From positions 558,001-622,000 of the forward strand of contig NZ_QRBB01000001.1 in assembly GCF_003363135.1 (NCBI RefSeq): 64,000 nt of DNA, given 5' to 3'. The notes beneath the pieces are model-generated. The model ran no database searches and was not told the origin of the DNA. It was given only the letters and a program-made list of their open reading frames with translations. The translations under genes and the position numbers were made by a program. Every line of letters starts with the position of its first letter. Position 1 is the first letter of the stretch. Shown in pieces: positions 1 to 7,554 of this stretch. The DNA is from Alteriqipengyuania lutimaris (GTDB lineage: Bacteria > Pseudomonadota > Alphaproteobacteria > Sphingomonadales > Sphingomonadaceae).

Positions 1-293
1 GCCGCAATCGTTACCTCGATGCCGAGCATCGGGCCAAGGCCGCAGTGCTGCCCCGCGCCATGCGGCAGGCGATCGCACGGATCATGGCGGGCGCGCCGGT
101 GGGTGCGGCGCTTCGCGATCTGGAGCACATGCTGACCGAAGGCGGCTTTTCGAAGGTGGACTACGCCGCGCTTGCCGATGCGGCGTCGCTCGAACGGATC
201 GATAGTCTGGGAGACCGCCCCGCGCGCCTGCTCGTCGCCGCACATATCCAGGGCACGCGGCTGATCGACAATATGGCGGTGGGAGAGGGTTAG
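1..293 (+). CDS. panC: Pantoate--beta-alanine ligase, C-terminal fragment
   Basis: Partial gene cut by the left edge. The frame is open from base 3 and ends at TAG 291-293, giving about 96 residues. It opens with RNRYLD, the family's conserved (SS)RNxYL motif, and ends with AAHIQGTRLIDN, typical of PanC C-termini. The family joins pantoate and beta-alanine using ATP, the last step of pantothenate (coenzyme A precursor) synthesis in the cytosol. The ATP-binding HxGH motif lies outside the window. A GTG at 45 is only an internal codon. Confidence 0.9.
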   Translation, partial: RNRYLDAEHRAKAAVLPRAMRQAIARIMAGAPVGAALRDLEHMLTEGGFSKVDYAALADAASLERIDSLGDRPARLLVAAHIQGTRLIDNMAVGEG

Positions 294-453
294 ACGCTCG
301 CAAGTAAACTTGGTCACGGCAGCCAAAGGGCGACCGCCCGTCGGCCGGTTAGGCCGGACCCGGCAGGGGGCCGATGGCCAACCCAAGCGGGCCGCATGGT
401 CCGCGCCACGCGCCTGAGGGGCCAAACACAAGCCCGGTCTGCCGTCAGGAAGA

Positions 454-527
454 TGGAGCGGGTAAGGGGAATCGAACCCCTCTAGCCAGCTTGGAAGGCT
501 GGAGCATTACCACTATGCTATACCCGC
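454..527 (-). tRNA. tRNA-Gly (anticodon TCC)
   Basis: On the minus strand, acceptor arms 521-527 and 458-464 pair perfectly (GCGGGTA with TACCCGC). The T-arm reads GGTTCGATTCC, and the seven-base anticodon loop centres on TCC. A CCA tail is encoded at 454-456. The length is 74 nt, normal for a tRNA with a short variable loop. It decodes GGA and GGG. It sits downstream of and parallel to the OmpA-type lipoprotein gene. Confidence 0.96.
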
Positions 528-606
528 ATTCGCCGGGTGTCCTTGCCACCACCAGGGCAGGCCCGTCAATCATCCTCATGCGCGGATAATCGCTGCGGCG
601 TAGCGC

Positions 607-1269
607 CTACTGCGTCGCGATCGACTTGGGCGCGCCGCTCGTGGGCGGTGCGCTGGGCGGGCCCGACGGGCCGGGCGTGGCCGTGGGTCCGGGATCGGGG
701 ATCGTCGCGCCTTCGGGCACGAGGATCGTCACTTCGACCCGGCGGTTGGCGGCGCGCCCGCGTTCGTTGGGCTCGCCATTGGGCAGGAGATTGGGCTGCA
801 CCGGGTTCTGCGCTCCGAAGGCGATCACGCGAATCGAGTCTTTGTCGAGCCCCTGTTCCTGCAGCCAGTCGGCGACGGTCTGCGCGCGCTCTTCCGATAT
901 CCGCATGTTGACCGCATCGGACCCGCCGGCATCGCTGTGGCCGCGCAGGATCACTCGCTCGACCTGCTGCCACTGGTCGGTTTCGACCAGGTTGCGCAGT
1001 TCGCCGAGGCTTGCGTCGTCGAGTTCGGAACCGCCGTCGGCAAAGGGGATGGTCGCGCGCAGCGGCTCGAGCGCGATCGGCGGGCGTTCGACTTCCATTT
1101 CTGGGCGGATGATGGAGGCCTGTTCCTGGCCCGCCCCGGTCGCAGTCGCGGTCGGCGTGGGTTCGGGTGCCGGTGCCGGCTCCTCCCGTTCACAGCCTGC
1201 CACAAGAGCGCCGAGCGCCAAGATGATGATGGGGCCACGCATGGCCAGCCTCCCTGTTCTTTCGTTCAT
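607..1269 (-). CDS. OmpA family outer-membrane lipoprotein
   Basis: 220-residue predicted lipoprotein. The signal peptide ends in a lipobox (LVAGC, Cys26), followed by a Pro/Thr/Ala-rich linker to about residue 70 and then an OmpA_C peptidoglycan-binding domain. The domain shows GHSDAGGSDAVNMRISEERA and NERGRAANRRVEV, the diaminopimelate-binding pattern of Pal/OmpA/MotB. It likely tethers the outer membrane to the cell wall. The ATG overlaps the stop of the upstream antiporter gene (ATGA), so translation is probably coupled and this start is favoured over the internal Met10. It is not canonical Pal: there is no tol cluster nearby. Confidence 0.88.
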   Translation of the reverse strand: MNERTGRLAMRGPIIILALGALVAGCEREEPAPAPEPTPTATATGAGQEQASIIRPEMEVERPPIALEPLRATIPFADGGSELDDASLGELRNLVETDQWQQVERVILRGHSDAGGSDAVNMRISEERAQTVADWLQEQGLDKDSIRVIAFGAQNPVQPNLLPNGEPNERGRAANRRVEVTILVPEGATIPDPGPTATPGPSGPPSAPPTSGAPKSIATQ

Positions 1270-3122
1270 GCGGGCTTCGCCTTCCCGGCCGCAGGATCAT
1301 TGGCCCGCTTTGCCGATTCCGCCTCCGCCCTCTTCAGCTGTTGAGGTGAATAGGTAATGACGATGTCGCCCGCCCGCGGCTCGGGCTTGGCGGCGTGGGT
1401 GAAGAAACGCATCACGCCGTTTTCGCGCAGCAGCAGGAGCATCTGGGCCTTGTCGCCCAGCTTCTCGCGCGCATCGTCGATGGTGAATTCCTCGGTCAGC
1501 TTGGTCCGGCGGAAGGTCCACCCTTCCTGCTGCCGCTGCTCCACTTCGGCCACCCCGAAACCCGAGGCGAACAGCGCGCGCCCGCGCAATGATTCGGGCA
1601 GCGCGCGCCGATCGTCGTCGGCCGCTTCGCCCAGCTGGTAGACGCTGTCGCGACCGATCTCGTAGGCGAACTCGTTGCAGACGAGGGCATTGTACGCCTC
1701 GTTCTCGGTCGCGGCGACGAGCACCTCGTAAGGGTTGAGGTCGAGGTTGTGCTCGGTCGCTTCGTTCAGGATTTCGCCGTGGTAATAGGGCAGGCCCTCG
1801 CGCCGCGCCGCGGCGAGACGCTGCCAGCTCGAATCGACGATCATAACCGGCGTGCCCAGCGCATGCATCTGCTTGGCGAGCGCGATCGTCCACGAGGTGC
1901 TGCCCGCGATCAGCAGCCCGGGACGCGCCGTGCCCCTCACCTTCAAGAGCCTCGCGGCGAGGTTGATGGTAAAGCCATGCGCCACGATCGTCGCGACCAC
2001 GACCGCGAAGCTGAGGCCGATCAGCACGTTGCCGTCGCCATAGCCCAGCTCGCTCAGGCGCAGGGCGAACAGGCCCGAGATCGCGACGAGCACGATCCCG
2101 CGCGGGGCGATCCACGCGAGGAACAGGCGCTCGTTCCAGGGTATGTTGCTGCCCAGCAGGCTGATGAGGACCGTGGCAGGCCGCACGAAGAACAGCAGCA
2201 CGACCAGGAACGCGCCGAAGCGCCAGTTGAGATATTGCAGGTCGTCCCACGACAGCGAGGCGGACAGCAGGATGAAAATTCCCGAAACCAGCAGGACCGC
2301 GATGTTTTCCTTGAACGGGTGAATGCTGCGCAGCGAAGAGACGTCCATGTTGGCGAGCGCGACGCCCATTACGGTGACGGCGACCAGCCCCGCCTCGTGC
2401 TCGATCATGTTGCACAGCACGAAGACCGCGATCACCATCGAGAAGAGCACCGGCACCTTCAGATATTCGGGCACCGCACCGCGCGGGAAGAGAAACGCGA
2501 TGAGCCAGGCGGCGGCATAGCCGATGACGCCCGAAATCAGTGCGGCGAAGATCAGCGGCGGCACCACTTCGAACAACGAAGCGCCCGGTGCCTCGGCAAC
2601 CTTTCGGAAATATTCGTAGGCGATGACCGCGGCGAGAGCGCCGGTCGGATCGTTGACGATCGCTTCCCACTTTAGGATCGAGGCGGGCCGCGTCTGGACC
2701 GAGGATTGGCGCAGCAGCGGCAGGACCACCGTGGGGCCCGTCACCACCAGAATACCGCCGAAAAGAATGGCCACCGGCCACACGATCCCGGCGACGTAGT
2801 AGCCCGAGATCGCGCCGAGCGCCCAGCCGACGATCACGCCGATCGTAGCCAGCCGCCAGACGGCGCTGCCCGAATGTCGCAATTCGCGGAAATCGAGGCT
2901 CAGGCCGCCTTCGAACAGGATCAGTGCAACCCCGATGCCGATCATTGGCTCGAGCAGCGATCCGAAAGTGGCTTCGGGGTCGAACAGGCCGAGCACCGGT
3001 CCCGCGAGAAATCCTGCGGCGAGCATCAGGACGATCGCGGGCCAGCCGGTCCGCCATGCGATCCACTGCGCACCGATGCCCAGCGCGCCGATTGCGGCAA
3101 TCACCAGTGCGCTCGATTCCAT
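1266..3122 (-). CDS. CPA1-type cation:proton antiporter with C-terminal RCK/TrkA-N-like domain
   Basis: 618-residue inner-membrane protein. About 12 hydrophobic segments fill residues 1-400 and include EAIVNDPTGA, matching the ND ion-binding motif of NhaP/CPA1 exchangers. Residues from about 400 form a soluble Rossmann-like domain (GLLIAGSTSW...PVMIVDSSW) resembling TrkA-N/RCK modules that bind nucleotides and gate transport, followed by a TrkA-C-like end. It probably exports Na+ or K+ in exchange for H+. I chose ATG 3122, which follows AGGGGG, over a TTG at 3155. It ends in a four-base overlap with the lipoprotein gene. The transported ion cannot be read from sequence. Confidence 0.88.
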   Translation of the reverse strand: MESSALVIAAIGALGIGAQWIAWRTGWPAIVLMLAAGFLAGPVLGLFDPEATFGSLLEPMIGIGVALILFEGGLSLDFRELRHSGSAVWRLATIGVIVGWALGAISGYYVAGIVWPVAILFGGILVVTGPTVVLPLLRQSSVQTRPASILKWEAIVNDPTGALAAVIAYEYFRKVAEAPGASLFEVVPPLIFAALISGVIGYAAAWLIAFLFPRGAVPEYLKVPVLFSMVIAVFVLCNMIEHEAGLVAVTVMGVALANMDVSSLRSIHPFKENIAVLLVSGIFILLSASLSWDDLQYLNWRFGAFLVVLLFFVRPATVLISLLGSNIPWNERLFLAWIAPRGIVLVAISGLFALRLSELGYGDGNVLIGLSFAVVVATIVAHGFTINLAARLLKVRGTARPGLLIAGSTSWTIALAKQMHALGTPVMIVDSSWQRLAAARREGLPYYHGEILNEATEHNLDLNPYEVLVAATENEAYNALVCNEFAYEIGRDSVYQLGEAADDDRRALPESLRGRALFASGFGVAEVEQRQQEGWTFRRTKLTEEFTIDDAREKLGDKAQMLLLLRENGVMRFFTHAAKPEPRAGDIVITYSPQQLKRAEAESAKRANDPAAGKAKPA

Positions 3123-3200
3123 GGCCAGATCAGTCCCCCTTAGACCCGCACTCAACGGCAGGGCTGCCGATTGTGTTCCGGCGCCCGCCTTTTGGCAAGG

Positions 3201-3722
3201 TCACTCGCCTTCGAAGGCGAGCAGCGTGGACACTTCGACACCCGCATCGCGCAGGCGCCGTGCGCCGCCCAGGTCGGGCAGATCGACGACGAAGTGCGCT
3301 GCCGCGACGTCCGCCCCGGCGAGCCTGACGAGCTGCGTTGCGGCAAGAGCGGTGCCGCCGGTCGCGATCAGATCGTCGACCAGCGCCACTTTGGCATCAG
3401 CGGGGATAGCGCCCGGATCGAGTTCGAGCCGGTCGCTGCCATATTCGAGGGCATAGTCGACGCCGATGGTCTCGATCGGCAGCTTGCCGGGCTTGCGGAT
3501 CGGCACGAAACCGAGGTCCGCCTCGATCGCCACCGCCGCGCCGAAAATGAAGCCGCGCGCTTCCATCCCGGCGACGAGCGTCGCGCCCGACGCCTGCACC
3601 TGCTCGGCGAGCATCGCCACGCTGGTCCGCAGCGCGGCGGGGTTGCTCAGCAGCGTGGTGATGTCGCGGAACTGGATGCCCGGCTTGGGGAAGTCGGGGA
3701 CCGTGCGGATGCTGGCACGCAA
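3201..3722 (-). CDS. apt: Adenine phosphoribosyltransferase
   Basis: 173 residues, full family length. The PRPP-binding signature VALVDDLIATGGTA lies at about 113-126, and TVPDFPKPGIQFRDITTLL at the N-terminus is diagnostic. The enzyme salvages adenine to AMP using PRPP in the cytosol. The start is uncertain: the first usable codon is TTG at 3722 with no clear ribosome site. The upstream in-frame codons (LLSAEQ) look family-like but offer no ATG, GTG or TTG before the cytochrome c1 stop. The gene lies 68 bases behind petC on the same strand and may be co-transcribed with the bc1 operon. Confidence 0.93.
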   Translation of the reverse strand: MRASIRTVPDFPKPGIQFRDITTLLSNPAALRTSVAMLAEQVQASGATLVAGMEARGFIFGAAVAIEADLGFVPIRKPGKLPIETIGVDYALEYGSDRLELDPGAIPADAKVALVDDLIATGGTALAATQLVRLAGADVAAAHFVVDLPDLGGARRLRDAGVEVSTLLAFEGE

Positions 3723-3789
3723 TTGCTCTGCCGAAAGCAGCTCGCGCCCCGAGACGCGCTCTGCCTTGGGTGCATCCGCCCGGATCGGA

Positions 3790-4632
3790 TCAGTCCTTCT
3801 TCGGCTTCACGCTGGACCAGATCTGGCGCTTGGCGAAATAGGCCAGCACGGTCGCGAAGAGCAGGAAGATCAGCACCGGCCAGCCGGTCTGCTTGCGCTC
3901 GATCAGCTTGGGCTCGGCCGTCCAGGTCAGGAATGCGGCCACGTCCTGCGACATCTGGTCGACGCTCGCTTCGGTGCCGTCGTCGTAGGTCACCTGCCCG
4001 TCGGACAGCTGCGGCGGCATGCCGATCACCAGCGATGCGAAGTAGGGGTTGTAGTAGCCCGATTCGGGAATGACGAAATCGGGGAACTCCTCGGCCAGCT
4101 CGGCCGGGGGATCGGTGTAGCCCGCCAGCAGCGACGCGACATAGTTCGTGCCGTCGTGACGCGCCTTCGTCATCAGCGAGAGGTCGGGCGGAATCTTCCC
4201 GCCATTCGCGGCAGAGGCCTGCACGGCGTTGGCATAGGGCGAGGGGAAATAGTCGGTCGGCTCCCCGGGGCGGGAAATCTGCTCGCCAGTATTGGGGTCG
4301 ACGCCCGGAACCTGCTTGCTCGCCGCGAAGGTTTCCACCTGCGCTTCGCTGTAGCCGAGATCCTGGAGATCGCGGAAAGCGACGTAGTTCAGGCTGTGGC
4401 AGGCCGAACAGACTTCGCTGTAGACCTTCAGGCCGCGCTGCAGCTGGGCGGTGTCCCAGGTCCCGGCGACGCCTTCGAACTGGAAGTCGAAATCGCGCGG
4501 ATGCTTGTGAAACTCGTGCTCGGCCGACTCCACCTTTTCTTCGGTGAGGAAGGTGGTCGCGCCCGCGACGAACGAGATCAGCGCCACGCCGGCAAATACG
4601 AGTCCCGCAAGGGCAGCTAGAATGCGGATCAT
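3790..4632 (-). CDS. petC: Cytochrome c1 of the bc1 complex
   Basis: 280 residues. An N-terminal hydrophobic segment (residues 3-30) exports the protein. The haem c motif CSACH is at 75-79. The axial methionine is probably in LVIGMPPQL near residue 204. A C-terminal membrane anchor (WPVLIFLLFATVLAYFAK) is followed by a basic tail. It takes electrons from the Rieske protein and passes them to soluble or membrane cytochrome c on the periplasmic side. It is the third gene of the Rieske-cytochrome b-cytochrome c1 operon, 29 bases after petB. Confidence 0.96.
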   Translation of the reverse strand: MIRILAALAGLVFAGVALISFVAGATTFLTEEKVESAEHEFHKHPRDFDFQFEGVAGTWDTAQLQRGLKVYSEVCSACHSLNYVAFRDLQDLGYSEAQVETFAASKQVPGVDPNTGEQISRPGEPTDYFPSPYANAVQASAANGGKIPPDLSLMTKARHDGTNYVASLLAGYTDPPAELAEEFPDFVIPESGYYNPYFASLVIGMPPQLSDGQVTYDDGTEASVDQMSQDVAAFLTWTAEPKLIERKQTGWPVLIFLLFATVLAYFAKRQIWSSVKPKKD

Positions 4633-4661
4633 CTGAAGTTCCTAATCTCTTATCCGTCGTC

Positions 4662-5951
4662 TCAGGTGGCGGGCTGGGTGTTTTCGCCCAGCACGGCCTT
4701 CTTGTCCGAACCCAGCACGGCCTCCGTGATCGAGAAAGGCAGCGGCTTGGGCTTCTCGATCGACGAGACGACCGGCAGGATCACGAGGAAGTGCAGGAAG
4801 TAGTACGCCGTCGCGAGCTGGCTGAGCATCACGTAGGGCTCCGCCGCTTCCTTGCCGCCGAGGTAGAACAGCAGCAGCATGTCGGCCACGAAGATCCAGA
4901 AGAAGGTCCGGAACAGCGGGCGGTAGTGGCCGCTGCGGACCTTCGAACGATCGAGCCAGGGCAGCAGGAACCAGATCAGGATCGCGCTGAACATGGCGAG
5001 CACGCCCCACAGCTTGGCGGGCAGGATCAGGTCGAAGGTGAAGGCGCGCAGGATCGCGTAGAACGGATAGAAATACCATTCGGGCACGATGTGCGCGGGC
5101 GTCGAAAGCGGGTTCGCCTCGATATAGTTGTCCGGGTGGCCCAGCACGTTCGGCATGAAGAACACGAAGATGCAGTACAGGATCAGGAAGATGCCCAGCC
5201 CGAAACCGTCCTTCGCCGTGTAATAGGGGTGGAACGGCACGGTGTCGCTTTCGCTCTTCACCTCGACCCCGGTCGGGTTCGACGACCCCGGAATGTGCAG
5301 CGCCCAGATGTGCAGGATGACGACACCCGCGATCACGAAGGGCAGCAGGAAGTGCAGGCTGAAGAAGCGGTTGAGCGCGGCGTTGTCGGGCGCATAGCCG
5401 CCCAGCAGCCACACCTGGATCGGCTCGCCGACCAGCGGAATGGCGGAGAACAGCCCGGTAATCACCTTGGCGCCCCAGAAGCTCATCTGGCCCCACGGCA
5501 ACACGTAACCCATGAAGGCGGTCGCCATCGCGAGCAGGAAGATGACCACGCCGAGCAGCCAGATCATCTCGCGCGGGGCCTTGTACGAGGAGTAGAAGAA
5601 GCCGCGGAAGATGTGGAGATAGAGCACGAGGAAGAAGAAGCTGGCGCCGTTGGCGTGCATGTAGCGCATCATCCAGCCCCAGTTGACGTCGCGCATGATG
5701 TGCTCGACCGTGCCGAAGGCGACCTGCGCATTGGCGGCGTAGTGCATCGCCAGGATGACGCCGGTGACGATCTGCAGGACAAGACAGAAGCCCGCCAGAA
5801 CGCCGAAATTCCACATGTAATTGAGATTGCGCGGCACGGGGTAGCCCGCGCCGACCGCGTTATAGACGAAACGCGGCAGGGGCAGCTTCTCGTCCACCCA
5901 CTTGGTGAACCCGCTCGCCGGGGTATATTCCTTGGCCCAGGGAAAACTCAT
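4662..5951 (-). CDS. petB: Cytochrome b of the bc1 complex
   Basis: 429 residues with eight predicted membrane helices. Two His pairs for the b haems are visible in [15 protein letters not shown]...LYLHIFRG and in LHFLLPF...LHIWALH. The quinol-oxidation-site motif PEWY is present ([16 protein letters not shown]). The length is normal for the bacterial subunit. It forms the membrane core that oxidises ubiquinol at Qo and reduces quinone at Qi, pumping protons by the Q cycle. It starts 12 bases after the Rieske stop, so the three genes form one transcript. Confidence 0.97.
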   Translation of the reverse strand: MSFPWAKEYTPASGFTKWVDEKLPLPRFVYNAVGAGYPVPRNLNYMWNFGVLAGFCLVLQIVTGVILAMHYAANAQVAFGTVEHIMRDVNWGWMMRYMHANGASFFFLVLYLHIFRGFFYSSYKAPREMIWLLGVVIFLLAMATAFMGYVLPWGQMSFWGAKVITGLFSAIPLVGEPIQVWLLGGYAPDNAALNRFFSLHFLLPFVIAGVVILHIWALHIPGSSNPTGVEVKSESDTVPFHPYYTAKDGFGLGIFLILYCIFVFFMPNVLGHPDNYIEANPLSTPAHIVPEWYFYPFYAILRAFTFDLILPAKLWGVLAMFSAILIWFLLPWLDRSKVRSGHYRPLFRTFFWIFVADMLLLFYLGGKEAAEPYVMLSQLATAYYFLHFLVILPVVSSIEKPKPLPFSITEAVLGSDKKAVLGENTQPAT

Positions 5952-5963
5952 CGCATCTCTCTC

Positions 5964-6560
5964 TTAAGCTTCGCCGACCACGATCGTGGTGTCCGAGGTG
6001 AAGGAGTAATCCGGCACTTCGAGATTGGTCGGCGCGGGGCCCTTGCGAATGCGGGCCGCGGTATCGAACTGCGAGCCGTGGCAGGGGCAGAAATATCCGC
6101 CGAACTCGCCCTTGTTCTCGCCTTCGGCGGCGCCCAGCGGGACGCAGCCGAGGTGGGTGCACACGCCCATCGTCACCAGCAGGTCGGTATGGCCCGGCTT
6201 GGTCCGGTCTGCCAGGCTCTGCGGATCGCGCAGCGAGCTCAGCGGCACGGCGTTGGCCGCTTCCATTTCCGCAGGCGTCAGGCGGCGGACGAACAGCGGC
6301 TGCTTGCGGAACACCGCCTTGATGGCCTGGCCCGGTTCGATCGCGGAAACATCGACCTCGGTCGTGCTTTCGGCCAGCACGTCGGCCGAGGGCGCCATCT
6401 GGCTGATCATCGGGTAGATCACCGCCACGCCGCCGACGCCGGCCGCGCTCAGCGCGGCGATGTTGATGAAGTCGCGGCGGCGCACGCCGCCAGCGCCCAT
6501 GTCGGTGGTATCGCCGTGTTCTTGGGGTTCCGCGGCTGCGGCACCGGTTGCGTCTGCCAT
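5964..6560 (-). CDS. petA: Rieske iron-sulfur subunit of the bc1 complex
   Basis: 198 residues. The N-terminus carries [18 protein letters not shown], a twin-arginine-type signal-anchor kept as the membrane helix. The 2Fe-2S ligands lie in CTHLGC and CPCHGS. The subunit moves electrons from quinol to cytochrome c1. I chose ATG 6560 (MADATGA), which follows AGGAACG at good spacing; a longer reading from 6593 has no ribosome site. It is the first gene of the bc1 operon, so the operon promoter should lie in the 226 bases before it, but I found no convincing -35/-10 pair there. Confidence 0.96.
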   Translation of the reverse strand: MADATGAAAAEPQEHGDTTDMGAGGVRRRDFINIAALSAAGVGGVAVIYPMISQMAPSADVLAESTTEVDVSAIEPGQAIKAVFRKQPLFVRRLTPAEMEAANAVPLSSLRDPQSLADRTKPGHTDLLVTMGVCTHLGCVPLGAAEGENKGEFGGYFCPCHGSQFDTAARIRKGPAPTNLEVPDYSFTSDTTIVVGEA

Positions 6561-6786
6561 CGTTCCTGCCTTGTCGCGAGCGCGATTGCCCATTCCGAAT
6601 GGGCCGCGCCCCGTGTTACTCTACCGTGGGAATGCGGGCGTCAGGCCCGGCACGGTGGGCACCGGAGGGCAGTGCCCCCTTCCCATTAGCGGGGGCTGTT
6701 AGCGCCTAAGCCCCATGCTGCCAATGGCCTTTTGCGCAATTGGCATGCGCAAGCGTGCAAGAAGATACCGACTTTGGGGAAGCCGA

Positions 6787-7554
6787 CTAGCGCAGCCCGA
6801 TAAACGCGCCCTGCCGCCCGTAGGTCGCTTCACCGCGATGGGTGGCGCGGCGGAAGGAGTAGAACGCACCGGGCGCGGCATAGGTATCGAGCGCGAGGTC
6901 CTCCACCTGCCCGACACCTGCAGCGTGCAGGCGCGATGCGATGAAGCCGGGAAGGTCGAACTGGAAATGGCCCGGCTTTCCATCCGCGAAGAAGGCCTGC
7001 GTGGCAGCGTCGTCCGCAAGGAAGGCGTCGCGAAAGCCCGCGTCCACTTCGTAGCTGGCCTGCGCGATGGTCGGCCCGATGGCGGCCACGATCCGGCCCC
7101 TGTCCGCGCCGAGCGACACCATCGTCTCGACCGTATTGCCGAGCACGCCGTCCTTCGCCCCGCGCCAGCCCGCATGCGTGGCGGCCACCACGCCCGCTTT
7201 GGCATCGGCGAGCAGGATCGGGCCGCAATCGGCGGTGACCACGCCGACCAGCAGGCCCGGCGTGGCGGTGACCAGCGCATCGACGCGCGGGCGCGCATCG
7301 CCCTCGACCGGTTCGGAGACGGTGGCGACGTCCGCCGAATGGATCTGGTAGGGCATCGCGAGCTGCGCGCCCGGCAGCACCGCCGCGATCGCGCGGCGCC
7401 GGTTCTCGGCGACGGCTTCCGGATCGTCCTCGGCCCCGTAGCCGAGTTGCAATCCCGCGACCGTCCCGGTCGAGACGCCGCCCTCTCTGCCGAAGAAGCC
7501 GTGCGCTACGCCATCGAGAACGCCGGCGCGGTAGGGAGCCGGTTCCTCAGCCAA
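6787..7554 (-). CDS. pgeF: Peptidoglycan editing factor / purine nucleoside phosphorylase-like (YfiH, PgeF)
   Basis: About 255 residues, full family length. The metal-site motifs QIHSAD, TADCGPIL and HAGWRG match YfiH/PgeF (old name polyphenol oxidase, DUF152). The family removes misincorporated L-Ser from peptidoglycan precursors, and members also act on purine nucleosides; which applies here is unknown. The start is unsettled: TTG 7554 has a good GAGGC site and overlaps the pepN stop by 8 bases, while ATG 7581 lacks a site and overlaps by 35. It is probably translated from the pepN transcript. Confidence 0.88.
   Translation of the reverse strand: MAEEPAPYRAGVLDGVAHGFFGREGGVSTGTVAGLQLGYGAEDDPEAVAENRRRAIAAVLPGAQLAMPYQIHSADVATVSEPVEGDARPRVDALVTATPGLLVGVVTADCGPILLADAKAGVVAATHAGWRGAKDGVLGNTVETMVSLGADRGRIVAAIGPTIAQASYEVDAGFRDAFLADDAATQAFFADGKPGHFQFDLPGFIASRLHAAGVGQVEDLALDTYAAPGAFYSFRRATHRGEATYGRQGAFIGLR

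Noticed and set aside
1749..2675. 308-codon plus-strand frame over the antiporter
   Set aside because: Antisense shadow of a hydrophobic protein gene; charged, repetitive product.
4791..6689. 632-codon plus-strand frame over petB and petA
   Set aside because: Antisense to well-supported cytochrome b and Rieske genes; low-complexity Glu/Arg/His product.
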